Source: Nonomuraea candida | GTDB lineage: Bacteria > Actinomycetota > Actinomycetes > Streptosporangiales > Streptosporangiaceae | Reading direction: 5' to 3' | DNA length: 64,000 nucleotides | Assembly: GCF_000725485.1 (NCBI RefSeq) | Contig: NZ_KL647033.1 | Location: 186,001 to 250,000 of the forward strand | In this document: positions 7,696-16,594 of the stretch, in pieces | How positions within the stretch are numbered: the stretch's first letter is position 1 | Layout: each line of letters opens with the position of its first letter | Translations under genes and position numbers: made by a program | The notes under the pieces: model-generated | What the model was told of the DNA's origin: nothing | What the model saw: the letters and a program-made list of their open reading frames with translations, nothing else | The model's database searches: none

Positions 7696-9252
7696 ATGAG
7701 TCAGAGTGATCGGGGGCTGCGCCGCCTCGCGGCCGGCACACTGCTCGTCGCCTTCCAGGGCACCACGGCGCCCGACTGGGTGCTGCGCGAGCTGGAGCAC
7801 GGCCTGGGCGGCGTGACGCTCTTCGGCTTCAACGTGGCCGACCCCGGCCAGGTGCTCGGCCTGACCACCGCGCTGCGGGGCGCCGGTGACCCCGTCATCT
7901 CGCTCGACGAGGAGGGCGGGGACGTGACGCGGCTGGCCTACCACGTCGGCAGCCCGTACCCGGGCAACGCGGCGCTGGGGGCCGTGGACGACGTCGAGCT
8001 GACCCGCCGCGTCTACCGGGCGATCGGCTCCGAGCTGGCCTCCTGCGGCATCAACCTCGACATGGCGCCCAGCGCCGACGTCAACACCGAGGCCGACAAC
8101 CCGGTGATCGGCACCAGGTCCTTCGGCACGGAGGCGGAGCTGGTCGCCAGGCACACGGTCGCCGCCGTGCAGGGCCTGCAGTCGGTGAACGTGGCCGCCT
8201 GCGTCAAGCACTTCCCCGGCCACGGCGCCACCCGGGTGGACTCCCACCTGGCCGTGCCCGTCGTGGACGTCGGCCTGGACGTGCTGCGCGAGCGGGAGCT
8301 GGTCCCGTTCCGCGCGGCGATCGGGGCGGGGGCCCGGTCGGTGATGACCGCGCACGTCGCGGTGCCGGCGCTGACGGGCAGCACGCCCGCCACGCTGTCC
8401 GGCGCCGCGCTGACCGGGCTCCTCAGGGGCGAGCTCGGTTACGACGGCGTGGTCATCACCGACGCCCTGGACATGCAGGCGATCACCAAGAGCGTGGGCC
8501 TGGCCGGCGGCGCCGTGCTGACCATCGCGGCCGGGGCCGACCTGCTGTGCCTGGGGCCGCTGCCCACGTACGACGACGTCCAGGCGATCATCGCCGAGAT
8601 CGTCGCGGCGGTGCGGGAGGGCAGGCTGCCGGTGGAGCGGCTGGAGGAGGCGGCGGCGCGGGTCGCGGACCTGCGGGCCTGGGCCGCCCCCGAACCCGCC
8701 GCGCCCGAACCCGTCGCGCCCGGGCCTGCCGCGCCTGAGCCCGCCACCGCCACGGTCGGTGGCACCGCCACGGTCGGCGCCTCCGCCGCTACCACCGCCA
8801 CGGTCGGTGCCTCCGCCGTCGCGGCCGAGCAGAACGTGGTCGGCCTGGACGCCGCGCGCCGCGCCGTCCGGCTGACCGGCTCCGCCGAGCCGCTCGTCGA
8901 ACCGCTGGTGATCGAGGTGGACACCCCGCCGACGATCGCCGTGGGCGACGTGCCGTGGGGCGTGGGGCCGTGGCTGCCGGAGGCCGAGATCATCCGGCTC
9001 AAGCCCGCGGCCGCCGAGGTGCCCGTGCTGCTGGCCAAGGCCGCCGGCCGGTCGCTGGTCGTCGTGGTCAAGGACGCGCATCGCCACCCCGAGAGCAGGG
9101 AGCTGGTCTCGGCCCTGGTGGCGGCCCGGCCGGACACCACGGTCATCGAGATGGGCCTGCCGGTGTGGCGACCGGACAGCGCGGCCTACATCGCCACGTA
9201 CGGCGCCGCCCGGGCCAACGCCCAGGCCGCCGTCGAACTCCTCACCGCCTGA
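7696..9252 (+). CDS. nagZ: beta-N-acetylhexosaminidase, glycoside hydrolase family 3 (NagZ type)
   Basis: A 518-residue GH3 enzyme without a signal peptide, so probably cytoplasmic. The NagZ hallmark KHFPGHG (171-177) is followed by the Asp-His dyad in VDSH (D182, H184), which serves as the acid/base in this subgroup. The nucleophile is D256 in VVITDALDM. The role is removal of terminal GlcNAc from imported cell-wall disaccharides or chitobiose. A C-terminal alpha/beta domain (about 380-518) resembles that of two-domain GH3 enzymes. Between the domains, about residues 331-378 are an imperfect APEP/TATVGAS repeat, unusual in the family. GAGGAG precedes the ATG. A strong hairpin follows at 9360-9385. 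Confidence 0.92.
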   Translation: MSQSDRGLRRLAAGTLLVAFQGTTAPDWVLRELEHGLGGVTLFGFNVADPGQVLGLTTALRGAGDPVISLDEEGGDVTRLAYHVGSPYPGNAALGAVDDVELTRRVYRAIGSELASCGINLDMAPSADVNTEADNPVIGTRSFGTEAELVARHTVAAVQGLQSVNVAACVKHFPGHGATRVDSHLAVPVVDVGLDVLRERELVPFRAAIGAGARSVMTAHVAVPALTGSTPATLSGAALTGLLRGELGYDGVVITDALDMQAITKSVGLAGGAVLTIAAGADLLCLGPLPTYDDVQAIIAEIVAAVREGRLPVERLEEAAARVADLRAWAAPEPAAPEPVAPGPAAPEPATATVGGTATVGASAATTATVGASAVAAEQNVVGLDAARRAVRLTGSAEPLVEPLVIEVDTPPTIAVGDVPWGVGPWLPEAEIIRLKPAAAEVPVLLAKAAGRSLVVVVKDAHRHPESRELVSALVAARPDTTVIEMGLPVWRPDSAAYIATYGAARANAQAAVELLTA

Positions 9253-9359
9253 AACCCGCCACCCGGCGCCCTGGCACCTGAACCCCGCCACCCGCGCGCC
9301 CCGCTTTCACCGCCCGACGCCGACCGGCCGCGCGCCCGGCCTCCCCACCCCACCGCCTG

Positions 9360-9385
9360 AAACCGGCCGTTCTCGCGGCCGGTTT
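9360..9385 (+). terminator. stem-loop terminator after nagZ
   Basis: A perfect 10-bp inverted repeat (AAACCGGCCG / CGGCCGGTTT) with a TTCTCG loop lies 107 bases after the nagZ stop and 78 bases before the convergent ROK stop. The stem ends in TTT, and the upstream complement in AAA would let it work in both directions. The DNA between the stop and the stem is C-rich low-complexity sequence. Confidence 0.65.
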
Positions 9386-9462
9386 CCGCGCGTCCGGTCC
9401 CGGCCTGCCGCGTGCCCGGCTCTCCTCCCTTCCCGGAGGGAGCCGGTGGCGTGGGGGGCGGG

Positions 9463-10644
9463 TCAGGAGGTGAGCAGTTCCTCGCGGGCCTGGTCCAGCG
9501 CCGCCAGCACGGCCCCCCGCAACACCGGGTTCTTGTCGGTCACCGTGGTGGTGACGACCTGGGGCCGCACCGGGCAGATGCGGGCCACGGCCTCCTCCAC
9601 CCGGGACGTCAGCGCGGCGCCGCCCGCGTGCCCGACCTCGCCGGCCAGCACCACCAGCCCCGGGTCGAGGATCACGCACACCGCCGCCACGCCGAGCGCC
9701 AGCCGGTGCGCGATCTCGTCGAGCAGCGGCTCGCCCCGCTCCCCCGCGGCCACGGCGACCCTGACGCACTCGGTGGCGCTGCCGGCCGCGAAGCCGTACC
9801 CCTGCGCCAGCTCCGTCACCGCCTCGGCGCTGACCAGCGACTGCAGGCCGCCCGCCAGCGAGGGCAGCCGCCCCGGCTGGGTCCGGATGTCCTCGGGCAG
9901 CGGCACGCCGGGCACCGGCAGGTAGCCGATCTCGCCCGCGCTGCCGGAGCGGCCGCGGTGCAGCTTGCCGCCCAGCATGATGGCCAGGCCCAGGCCGCGG
10001 CTGGCCCACAGCAGCACGAAGTCGTCGACCCCCTCGGCCGCCCCGTCGACGCGCTCGGCGATGGCGGCGAGGTTGACGTCGTTCTCGATCGTCACCTGGC
10101 GGCGCAGGTCACCGGCGAGCGCCTCGTGGACGCCCTCGTGCCAGCCGGGCAGGTCGAAGGAGAAGCGGATGTCGCCGCTGCGCGGATCGACCACGCCCGG
10201 GGTGCCGATCACCACGCCGCGCAGCTTCGACAGGCTGATCTTGGCGCTGCGGCAGGCCTTGACGAGGGCGCTGTGCACCACCGAGACCGGGTCGTCGTGG
10301 CCGTTGGGGTCCACGGTGACCTCGGCGATCGTCCGGCCGTGGATGTCGGCGACGGCCGCGGACAGCAGCTCGGGCCCGACCTCCAGCCCGGCGACGTAGG
10401 CGCTGGAGGGGATCACCGAGTAGAGCGCCGCGTTCGGGCCGCGCCCGCCGGCCTGGGTGCCGACCACCTCGACCAGGCCGCGCTCTTCGAGCCTGGCCAG
10501 CGTCTGTGAGGCCGTGACCTTGGACAGACCGGTCAGGTCACCGATCTGCCCGCGCGTCATGGGGCCGGTCGCCAGCAACAACTCCAGGGCGGCCCGGTCG
10601 TTGATCTCCCTGAGCAATCTGGGCACACCAGGGCGTCGCTCCAC
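9463..10644 (-). CDS. ROK family transcriptional regulator (second copy)
   Basis: A 393-residue paralogue of the ROK protein at 3161-4309: winged helix domain with MTRGQIGDLTGLSKVTASQT, then a sugar-kinase-like domain with IENDVNLAAIAERVDG and GSAGEIGYLPV. The two proteins align from the first residues (ERRPGVPRLL against SRDPGTPRLL) to the common ending ALDQARE. On that basis I chose the GTG at 10644 instead of the TTG at 10662. It lies convergent to nagZ. The candidate operator at 10668-10686 sits just upstream of the start, so autoregulation and cross-regulation with the first ROK protein are plausible. Confidence 0.9.
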   Translation of the reverse strand: MERRPGVPRLLREINDRAALELLLATGPMTRGQIGDLTGLSKVTASQTLARLEERGLVEVVGTQAGGRGPNAALYSVIPSSAYVAGLEVGPELLSAAVADIHGRTIAEVTVDPNGHDDPVSVVHSALVKACRSAKISLSKLRGVVIGTPGVVDPRSGDIRFSFDLPGWHEGVHEALAGDLRRQVTIENDVNLAAIAERVDGAAEGVDDFVLLWASRGLGLAIMLGGKLHRGRSGSAGEIGYLPVPGVPLPEDIRTQPGRLPSLAGGLQSLVSAEAVTELAQGYGFAAGSATECVRVAVAAGERGEPLLDEIAHRLALGVAAVCVILDPGLVVLAGEVGHAGGAALTSRVEEAVARICPVRPQVVTTTVTDKNPVLRGAVLAALDQAREELLTS

Positions 10645-10667
10645 GCTGAATCCCACCGTCAAATCGA

Positions 10668-10686
10668 AAAGGTTGTTGGAAGTTTA
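10668..10686. promoter_or_regulatory. candidate ROK operator 2
   Basis: AAAGGTTGTTGGAAGTTTA lies 24 bases upstream of the chosen start of the second ROK gene. It shares 15 of 19 bases with the motif at 4357-4375 before the first ROK gene and the importer. The distance to the gene fits an autoregulatory operator. Confidence 0.5.
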
Positions 10687-10789
10687 GCGCTGTCAAAGGG
10701 CCCCGCGATGGCCGCCGTATTCGGATCTCCTGCCCCGTTCTGACGACCTTGCGCCTAACCAGTGTTGACCAGGGGGGATAATCGAGAAC

Positions 10790-11239
10790 ATGCGCCTATC
10801 CGCTCGTGTCGACTACGCCCTCCGCGCCGCCGCCGAACTCGCCGCAGCCGGTGCGGGCCCGACTACAGTGGGCGAGCTCGCCAAGGAGCAGGACATGCCG
10901 CCCAAATACCTGGAGAACATCCTGCTGCAGATGCGCCGCGCCGGGCTGGTGCGCGGGCAGCGCGGGCCCGAGGGCGGCTACGTGCTGGCCAGGCCCGCCT
11001 CCGACATCTCGCTGGCCGACGTGATCCGCGCGGTGGACGGCCCGCTGGCCAACGTGCGCGGCGAGCGGCCCGAGCACGTCGGCTACCGGGGGCCGGCCGA
11101 GTCGCTGCAGCAGGTGTGGATCGCGCTGCGGGCCACCGAGCGGTCGATCCTGGAGGAGGTCACGCTGGAGCAGGTCGCCTCCGGCGCGCTGCCCGACCGG
11201 GTGCGCCAGCTCGCCGCCGACCCGGCCGCCTGGGACTGA
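10790..11239 (+). CDS. Rrf2 family transcriptional regulator without cysteine ligands
   Basis: A 149-residue protein of the Rrf2 type: the N-terminal MRLSARVDYALRAAAELA winged helix, PPKYLENILLQMRRAGLV, and the wing GPEGGYVLARPASDISLADV are typical. The family includes iron-sulfur sensors (IscR, NsrR, RsrR) and the cysteine-metabolism regulator CymR. This protein contains no cysteine at all, so a three-Cys Fe-S cluster is excluded and a CymR-like role is possible. The ATG follows GGGGGGATAATCGAGAAC, a G-rich but poor ribosome binding site. No gene target is evident; the neighbours are unrelated. Confidence 0.85.
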   Translation: MRLSARVDYALRAAAELAAAGAGPTTVGELAKEQDMPPKYLENILLQMRRAGLVRGQRGPEGGYVLARPASDISLADVIRAVDGPLANVRGERPEHVGYRGPAESLQQVWIALRATERSILEEVTLEQVASGALPDRVRQLAADPAAWD

Positions 11240-11329
11240 CCCTCCCTCGTCACGTGCCGCCGGACCCGGCGGGGCAGCCCCTTCCTCGCGGCCGGGCGGC
11301 ACCGGCCCGCCGTGCGAGGGGCCGGGCGG

Positions 11330-13420
11330 TCAGCGCCGGGCCTGGCCACCCAGCGCGTACGACACCTCGGCGTCCAGATCGGCGTCCCTGCCGAGGCGGA
11401 AGGCGGAGTCGTAGGCCCGGTCGCCCAGCACCCCGCGCACCCGGCTCTCGCAGTCCTTGCGGGCGGCGATCAGCTCCGGCGCGCCGAAGTGCTGCTTGCC
11501 GACCGTGTCCCAGACCTGGTCGGCCAGCCCCAGCATGCGGGCGGCCCGCTCCCCCTCCCCGGTCGCCACCGCCGCGGGGGCCAGCAGGTCGATCGCCATG
11601 GCCATCCCCACCCGGTCGTGCAGCCGCCACTTGACCTCCAGCCCCGCCTGCGCGAACCGCAGCGCCCGCGCGGCCCGCCCGCAGGCCAGCTCGGCCTGGG
11701 CGCGCAGCACGTCGCCGTAGGCCCGCTGCCAGCGCTCGCCGTGCCGGTCGCAGAGCGCGCGCAGCCGCTCCAGGGTGGCGATGCCCTCCTCGAAGCGGCC
11801 GGTCATCGTCCTGGCCATGCCGTACGCGGTCAGCCCCAGCAGCATGGGGAAGACGTAAATGGACCCGTCGGCCCTGGGGATCACCTCGTCGCCCACCTCG
11901 ATCGTGCGCTCCAGGTCGCCCAGGATGATGCTGGCGCACATGATCGCGCACCGGGCCATCAGCGCCGCCTCCAGGTCGCCCTGCCGGTCGGCCTCGGCCG
12001 CGCACTCCTCGGCCAGCTCCCGCGCCGCCGCGCCCTCGCCCTGGCACACCATGGCCAGGCTGCAGGCCCACATCACCTTGTTGCGCGCCGGTCCCGGCTC
12101 AGGGTCCTGGGCCAGCGCCCGCTCCATGTAGTGCCGGCCCTCGGCGGGGAACCCGCACGGATACCACAGGAACCACAGCGCCCCCGCCAGCTCCAGCGCG
12201 GTGCGCCCCTCGGGCCTGGCCAGGCAGAACTGCAGCGCCGCGCGCAGGTTGCCGAGCTCGGCCGTCATGCGGTCGTACCACTGGTACTGGTCGGGCCCGA
12301 TCCACGAGACGTCGCCCTCCCTGGCCAGCGCCAGGTAGTAGTCGCGGTGGCGGCGGCGCACGCGCTCGTCCTGGCCCAGGTCCTTCAGCCAGATGGCGCC
12401 GAACTCGCGGATCGTGTCGAGCATCCGGTAGCGGTCGCCCGCGCCGGTCGGCTCCCAGACCAGGATCGACTTGTCGGCCAGCGACTCCAGCAGTTGCGGG
12501 ATCTGCCAGGCCGGCAGCCGCTCGTCGGCGCAGACCTGCTTGACCGCCACCGGGTCGATGCCGCCGGCGAACACCGAGGCGCGCGCCCACAGCAGCCGCT
12601 CGGCCGGAGTGCAGAGCTGGTGGCTCCAGCCGATCGCCGTGCGCAGGGCCTGGTGCCAGGGCGGGTCGGCGTCGTAGACCTGGTGCTCGGTGGTGCCGAG
12701 CTCCTCGAAGCGGTCCTCCAGCCGCTCGGCCAGCCGCTCGGGGGTGACCTCGCGCAGCCGGGCGGCGGCCAGCTCGATGGCCAGCGGCAGCCCCTCCAGC
12801 CTGCGGCACACGCGCAGCAGCGCCCGCCGGTTGCCGTCGTCGACCACGAAGCCGGGCACGGTCGCCGCGGCCCGGTCGGCCAGCAGCGCCACCGCGTCGT
12901 CGTCGCACCAGTCGTCGTAGCCCTCGGGCACGGGCAGCGGCTCCACCGTGAAGACCCGCTCGTCCGCGCAGCCCAGCGGGCGGCGGGAGGTGGCCAGGAC
13001 GCGCAGCCGGGGCGCGGCGGCCAGCAGCGCCTCGACCACCTCCGCGCACGCGGCGGTGACGTGCTCGCAGGTGTCGAGCACCAGCAGCAGCTGGCGCTCC
13101 GCCAGGTAGTCGGCCAGCACCTCGGTCACCGGGCGGCTGCTCTGGTCGGCCAGCGGCAGCGACTCCGCGATCGCGTACGGCAGCGCGCTCCCCTCCGCCA
13201 GCGGCGACAGCGAGACCAGCCAGGCCCCGTCGGCGAAGCCGTCCCGCAGCAGGGCGGCGGTGCGCAGCGCGATCCTGGTCTTCCCGACCCCGGCCACCCC
13301 CGTGACGGTGACCAGTCTCGATCTCCGGAACAAGGACCGCAGCTCGGCCACCTCCCCACGGCGGCCGATCAGTGTCGTGCTCTCGGTGGGGAGATTTCCC
13401 TGACATCTGCCCGCTTGCAT
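11330..13420 (-). CDS. STAND-type ATPase (AfsR/LuxR-regulator-like) without a DNA-binding domain
   Basis: A 696-residue protein. The N-terminal third is an NB-ARC-like signalling ATPase: IGRRGEVAELRSLF, Walker A GVAGVGKT (41-48), Walker B LLLVLDTCEH, and the LEGLPLAIELAAARL motif of this clan. The rest is helical and alanine-rich, like the TPR-type sensor arms of actinobacterial regulators. Relatives usually carry a LuxR or SARP domain; neither end shows one here, so any regulatory output must go through a partner. The ATG at 13420 is preceded by GAGGTGA and is preferred to the longer open frame. It is divergent from the PP2C gene. Confidence 0.75.
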   Translation of the reverse strand: MQAGRCQGNLPTESTTLIGRRGEVAELRSLFRRSRLVTVTGVAGVGKTRIALRTAALLRDGFADGAWLVSLSPLAEGSALPYAIAESLPLADQSSRPVTEVLADYLAERQLLLVLDTCEHVTAACAEVVEALLAAAPRLRVLATSRRPLGCADERVFTVEPLPVPEGYDDWCDDDAVALLADRAAATVPGFVVDDGNRRALLRVCRRLEGLPLAIELAAARLREVTPERLAERLEDRFEELGTTEHQVYDADPPWHQALRTAIGWSHQLCTPAERLLWARASVFAGGIDPVAVKQVCADERLPAWQIPQLLESLADKSILVWEPTGAGDRYRMLDTIREFGAIWLKDLGQDERVRRRHRDYYLALAREGDVSWIGPDQYQWYDRMTAELGNLRAALQFCLARPEGRTALELAGALWFLWYPCGFPAEGRHYMERALAQDPEPGPARNKVMWACSLAMVCQGEGAAARELAEECAAEADRQGDLEAALMARCAIMCASIILGDLERTIEVGDEVIPRADGSIYVFPMLLGLTAYGMARTMTGRFEEGIATLERLRALCDRHGERWQRAYGDVLRAQAELACGRAARALRFAQAGLEVKWRLHDRVGMAMAIDLLAPAAVATGEGERAARMLGLADQVWDTVGKQHFGAPELIAARKDCESRVRGVLGDRAYDSAFRLGRDADLDAEVSYALGGQARR

Positions 13421-13578
13421 GATCGTCACCTCACAGGGCTCGGTCTGCCCCACAGTTTGCCGGAACCGCTCCCGCAACGTCACTAAAAGTGAGAAGGTGA
13501 CTACCGGCCAACAGATTCCCCCTAGGAGTTCCCATCCCGCGGCAATTCTCCGCCAGGCGCCGGCGCCGGCTGCTGCCG

Positions 13579-14685
13579 GTGCTGCTGCTGGCCGAGGTGG
13601 TGATCGCGCTGGCCGACGCCGCTTACGCCAGCGTCTCCCTGTCGGTGCTGCTGCTCGCCGGGCCGATGGTGGCCGCCCACTGGTCGAGCGTGCGCCACAC
13701 CGTGCTGGCCGCCGTCACCGCGCTGGCCCTGGCGCTGCTGCCGCCGGCGCGGGCCCTGGCGCTGCTGGTGCCCGCGCTGTCCCTGACCCCGCTGCCGCCC
13801 GTCGCGGCGGGCGAATCGTCCCTGCCGCAGCACCTGGTGCGCACGCTGATCGTGGCCACCGGCGGATTGTGGGCGTTCGTGACGGCCAGGGCGCGCGCCC
13901 GCGACCGGGCCGACCTGGCGCGGATGACGCGCATCGCGGAGTGGGCGATGATCCCCGCGCTGCCGCCCTCGCTGGGCGGGGTCGGCCTGGCGGCCCACAC
14001 CCGCTCGGCGGCGGGCGCCGGCCGCCTCGGCGGCGACCTGCACGACGCGGTCGCCACGCCCACCGGCCTGCGGCTGATCATCGGCGACGTCAAGGGGCAC
14101 GGCCTGGACGCCGCCCACCTCAGCGCGAGCGTGCTGGCGGTCTTCCGCCGCATCGCGGCCACCGCGCCCGACCTGGCCGCGCTGGCGCGCGACCTCGACG
14201 CCGGCATCGCCGGCTCCCTGGGGCCCGAGGACTTCGTGACGGTGCTGCTGGTCGAGTTCGTGCCGGGCGGGGCGCTGCTGGTCAACTGCGGCCATCCCGC
14301 TCCCGTACGCGTCGACACCCGGCTGCGCGCGCTGCACCCGCCGCGCCCGTGCCGTCCCCTGGGCCTGTCGCCCGACCCGTACGTGTGGCGCGTCCGGCTG
14401 CTGCCCTCCGACCGCCTGCTCCTGTTCACCGACGGGCTGACCGAGGCCCGTGACCGCGAGGGCGCCGAGCTGCCCTTCGACGAGCGCCTGCACGCCGCCC
14501 TGACGCAGCCGACGCTGGAGGAGTCCCTGCACGAGGTGCTCGGCCTGCTGCGGCGGCACACCGCGGGCCCGCGCGACCACGCGGCCGACGACCTGACGCT
14601 GATCCTGGCCCAGCCCGGCCCGCCCGCCCCGGCGCCCCGGCCCGCGCCGGTTCCCCTGGAGGAGCATGAGCGGCGGCCGGGCTGA
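13579..14685 (+). CDS. membrane-anchored PP2C (SpoIIE-type) serine phosphatase
   Basis: A protein of at least 368 residues with an N-terminal hydrophobic part (about four helices, residues 1-100) and a cytoplasmic SpoIIE/RsbU-type phosphatase domain. The domain shows GGDLHDAV, GDVKGHGLDAA, VNCGHPAP and LLFTDGLTEARD, which hold the metal-binding aspartates. Such enzymes dephosphorylate anti-sigma-factor antagonists. The first conventional start is the GTG at 13579, which has no ribosome binding site and would begin inside the first helix. A good TAGGAG lies at 13523-13528 and the frame is open from 13501, but it contains no ATG, GTG or TTG there; ATC at 13534 is the codon at the right distance. 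The true start is therefore uncertain. Confidence 0.85.
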   Translation: MLLLAEVVIALADAAYASVSLSVLLLAGPMVAAHWSSVRHTVLAAVTALALALLPPARALALLVPALSLTPLPPVAAGESSLPQHLVRTLIVATGGLWAFVTARARARDRADLARMTRIAEWAMIPALPPSLGGVGLAAHTRSAAGAGRLGGDLHDAVATPTGLRLIIGDVKGHGLDAAHLSASVLAVFRRIAATAPDLAALARDLDAGIAGSLGPEDFVTVLLVEFVPGGALLVNCGHPAPVRVDTRLRALHPPRPCRPLGLSPDPYVWRVRLLPSDRLLLFTDGLTEARDREGAELPFDERLHAALTQPTLEESLHEVLGLLRRHTAGPRDHAADDLTLILAQPGPPAPAPRPAPVPLEEHERRPG

Positions 14686-14688
14686 GGG

Positions 14689-14925
14689 TCATCTCCTGGT
14701 GAACCAGAGCACGACCCGCTCCACCTCGGCCCCGGGGCCGGTGGCGAGGGTCCGCACGGCGCGCCACCAGCCTTCCGTCAAGGCCCAGTCCCGGCCGTCA
14801 TCATCACCGCCAGCCCCCGCGAAGGCGGCAGGACAAGGGCCACGTTCTGCCACCCGACGGGTCAAGGTGGCGCGCGTAACGGCGGTCGCCCCGTGCGGGT
14901 CAGCGGGCGTATTCCTGGAGGCCAC
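14689..14925 (-). CDS. small hypothetical protein or 3' gene remnant
   Basis: Up to 78 residues, convergent to the PP2C gene. The C-terminal half (GRDWALTEGWWRAVRTL and onward to VVLWFTRR) has the residue mix of a real folded protein. The upstream part is low-complexity and no convincing ribosome binding site is present, so the start given (a GTG) is only a guess. It may be the surviving end of a gene whose beginning was replaced by repeat expansion. I do not recognise a family. Confidence 0.3.
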   Translation of the reverse strand: MASRNTPADPHGATAVTRATLTRRVAERGPCPAAFAGAGGDDDGRDWALTEGWWRAVRTLATGPGAEVERVVLWFTRR

Positions 14926-14985
14926 CAGCCGGGTACGGCGGGTGGCGGTGACGCCGGCGCCGCCGTAACGAAAAGCCGTCGGAAA

Positions 14986-15135
14986 GCCCCGCCCCACGGA
15001 AACCCACCACAGAAGACCCACCACAGAAAGACCCACCGCAGAAGGGCCCACCACCGGACAGACCGCCACCGGACAGACCGTCACCCTGAAAGCGCGCCAC
15101 TCCGAGCGCGCCACCAGCAGACTCACCACCGGAGG
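14986..15135 (+). repeat. degenerate C-rich repeats upstream of the Nei-type gene
   Basis: Within the 490-base gap between the PP2C gene and the glycosylase gene, imperfect copies of CCCACCACAGAAGA and CCACCGGACAGAC follow each other. The + strand is rich in C and A and poor in T. It belongs to the class of theme-and-variation repeats seen in many gaps of this window. No gene is supported on the + strand here. Confidence 0.6.
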
Positions 15136-15175
15136 CCCATCGCCGGAAGGCGGAAAGCGCTCCTAAACTGGGAAA

Positions 15176-15955
15176 ATGCCCGAAGGAGACGCCGTCTACC
15201 GCACGGCCGCGCGCCTGCGCGGCGCCCTGGACGGGCGGGTGCTCACCAGGTCGGACTTCCGTGTCCCCCGGCACGCCACCGCCGACCTGCGCGGTCGGGA
15301 GGTCATCACCACGCTCTCGCGCGGCAAGCACCTGCTCACCCGCGTCGAGGGCGGCCTGACCGTCCACACCCACCTGCGCATGGAGGGCAGCTGGCAGGTC
15401 GCGCCGGCCGGCGGCCGGGTCCCCCCGGGCGACCGCGTCAGGCTCGTCCTGGCCAACGAGCGGTGGCAGGCGGTGGGGATCAAGCTCGGGATGGTGGATC
15501 TCGTCAGGACCGCCGACGAGGCGCGGCTGGTGGGTCACCTGGGGCCGGACCTGCTGGGCGTGGACTGGGACCCGGACGAGGCCGTGCGAAGACTGCGAGC
15601 GGCACCCGGCAGGACCATCGGGGAGGCGCTGCTCGATCAGCGCAACCTGGCGGGGATCGGCACGATCTATCGCGCCGAGACCCTGTTCCTGCGGGGAGTC
15701 TGGCCGTGGAAGAAGGTCGGGGAGATCGGGGATCTCAACGGGCTCGTGTCACTGGCCCAGCGGCTGCTGGACGCGAACAAGGGGCATGCGGGCACGGTGA
15801 CCACAGGTGATCGCCGCCCAGGGAACCAGACCTGGGTCTACGGCAGGGCAGGCAGGCCCTGTCGCCGATGCGGCACCCGCATCAGTCGTGGGGAGATGGG
15901 TGCGCAGCCACAGGAACGGCTGATCCTGTGGTGTGCCGGCTGCCAGCAGCGTTAG
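15176..15955 (+). CDS. Fpg/Nei family DNA glycosylase/AP lyase (Nei2-like)
   Basis: A 259-residue base-excision repair enzyme beginning [11 protein letters not shown]. After Met removal, the N-terminal Pro is the nucleophile and Glu3 the catalytic acid, as in Nei (Fpg has PELPE instead). It has the helix-two-turn-helix [17 protein letters not shown] and a C-terminal four-cysteine zinc finger (CRRCGTRI ... WCAGC). The family removes oxidised bases and nicks the abasic site. Its stop overlaps the convergent clgR stop by four bases. Confidence 0.92.
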   Translation: MPEGDAVYRTAARLRGALDGRVLTRSDFRVPRHATADLRGREVITTLSRGKHLLTRVEGGLTVHTHLRMEGSWQVAPAGGRVPPGDRVRLVLANERWQAVGIKLGMVDLVRTADEARLVGHLGPDLLGVDWDPDEAVRRLRAAPGRTIGEALLDQRNLAGIGTIYRAETLFLRGVWPWKKVGEIGDLNGLVSLAQRLLDANKGHAGTVTTGDRRPGNQTWVYGRAGRPCRRCGTRISRGEMGAQPQERLILWCAGCQQR

Positions 15956-16308
15956 GCAGCCACCATGTCCTTGACTTCGGGGAACACGGAGTCGCCGATC
16001 GACCCGGGCACCGTCTCCGCAAGAGGCAGGCGCTCGTGCTCCGGCACGTCGGCGAGCACAGGGGTGGCCTGGAGCTCCGCCAGCGCGAACTGGTCGGAAA
16101 CCTCACGCAACACCTGCGAAAGCGGCACCCCGAGCGCGCCGCAAATGGACGCGAGCAGCTCGGACGAGGCCTCCTTCTGGCCGCGCTCCACCTCGGACAA
16201 GTAGCCGAGCGAAACCCGGGCAAGCGTGGACACCTCGCGTAGCGTGCGCCCCTGCCGCACCCGCAGCCGCCTCAGCACGTCGCCGAGCAGCTGACGCAGC
16301 AGAATCAT
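15952..16308 (-). CDS. clgR: ClgR-type XRE transcriptional regulator of Clp protease genes
   Basis: A 118-residue protein dominated by a Cro/CI-type helix-turn-helix ([20 protein letters not shown] then [15 protein letters not shown]), the signature of ClgR. Family members activate clpP, clpC and lon in actinobacteria. The protein ends in Val-Ala-Ala; in Streptomyces a C-terminal Ala-Ala is needed for ClgR degradation by ClpP, so the same feedback is likely. The ATG at 16308 has GGAG seven bases upstream; a longer frame to 16518 has no family support. The position beside cinA, pgsA and rimO is the usual actinobacterial order. A partial match to the GTTCGC-N5-GCG type of site lies at 16570-16583, upstream of the gene. 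Confidence 0.88.
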   Translation of the reverse strand: MILLRQLLGDVLRRLRVRQGRTLREVSTLARVSLGYLSEVERGQKEASSELLASICGALGVPLSQVLREVSDQFALAELQATPVLADVPEHERLPLAETVPGSIGDSVFPEVKDMVAA

Positions 16309-16594
16309 CTGTCGCTCCCTCCCCGGCGCGGATGTCTTCACCACGCCCCGCGCGATCGGATCGTGCCGCACTTTGTTCTTCTTGGCTTCGTACATACTCC
16401 TCGCCGTCATCACTGGGCGTCGCCGCCCCTGGACCGCCGCTCGTGGCTCAGTGCGCGACTCATCAGGCCCGCCTGCCGGGCGCTCGGTGCTTGCAGTTGG
16501 CTCACGGACCTCACTCACAGCTCCACCGTACCCGTATCCACCGACACCGCGTCAGACCGCGCATCGCATGTTCGCTCGGGACGTAACACGGTAA

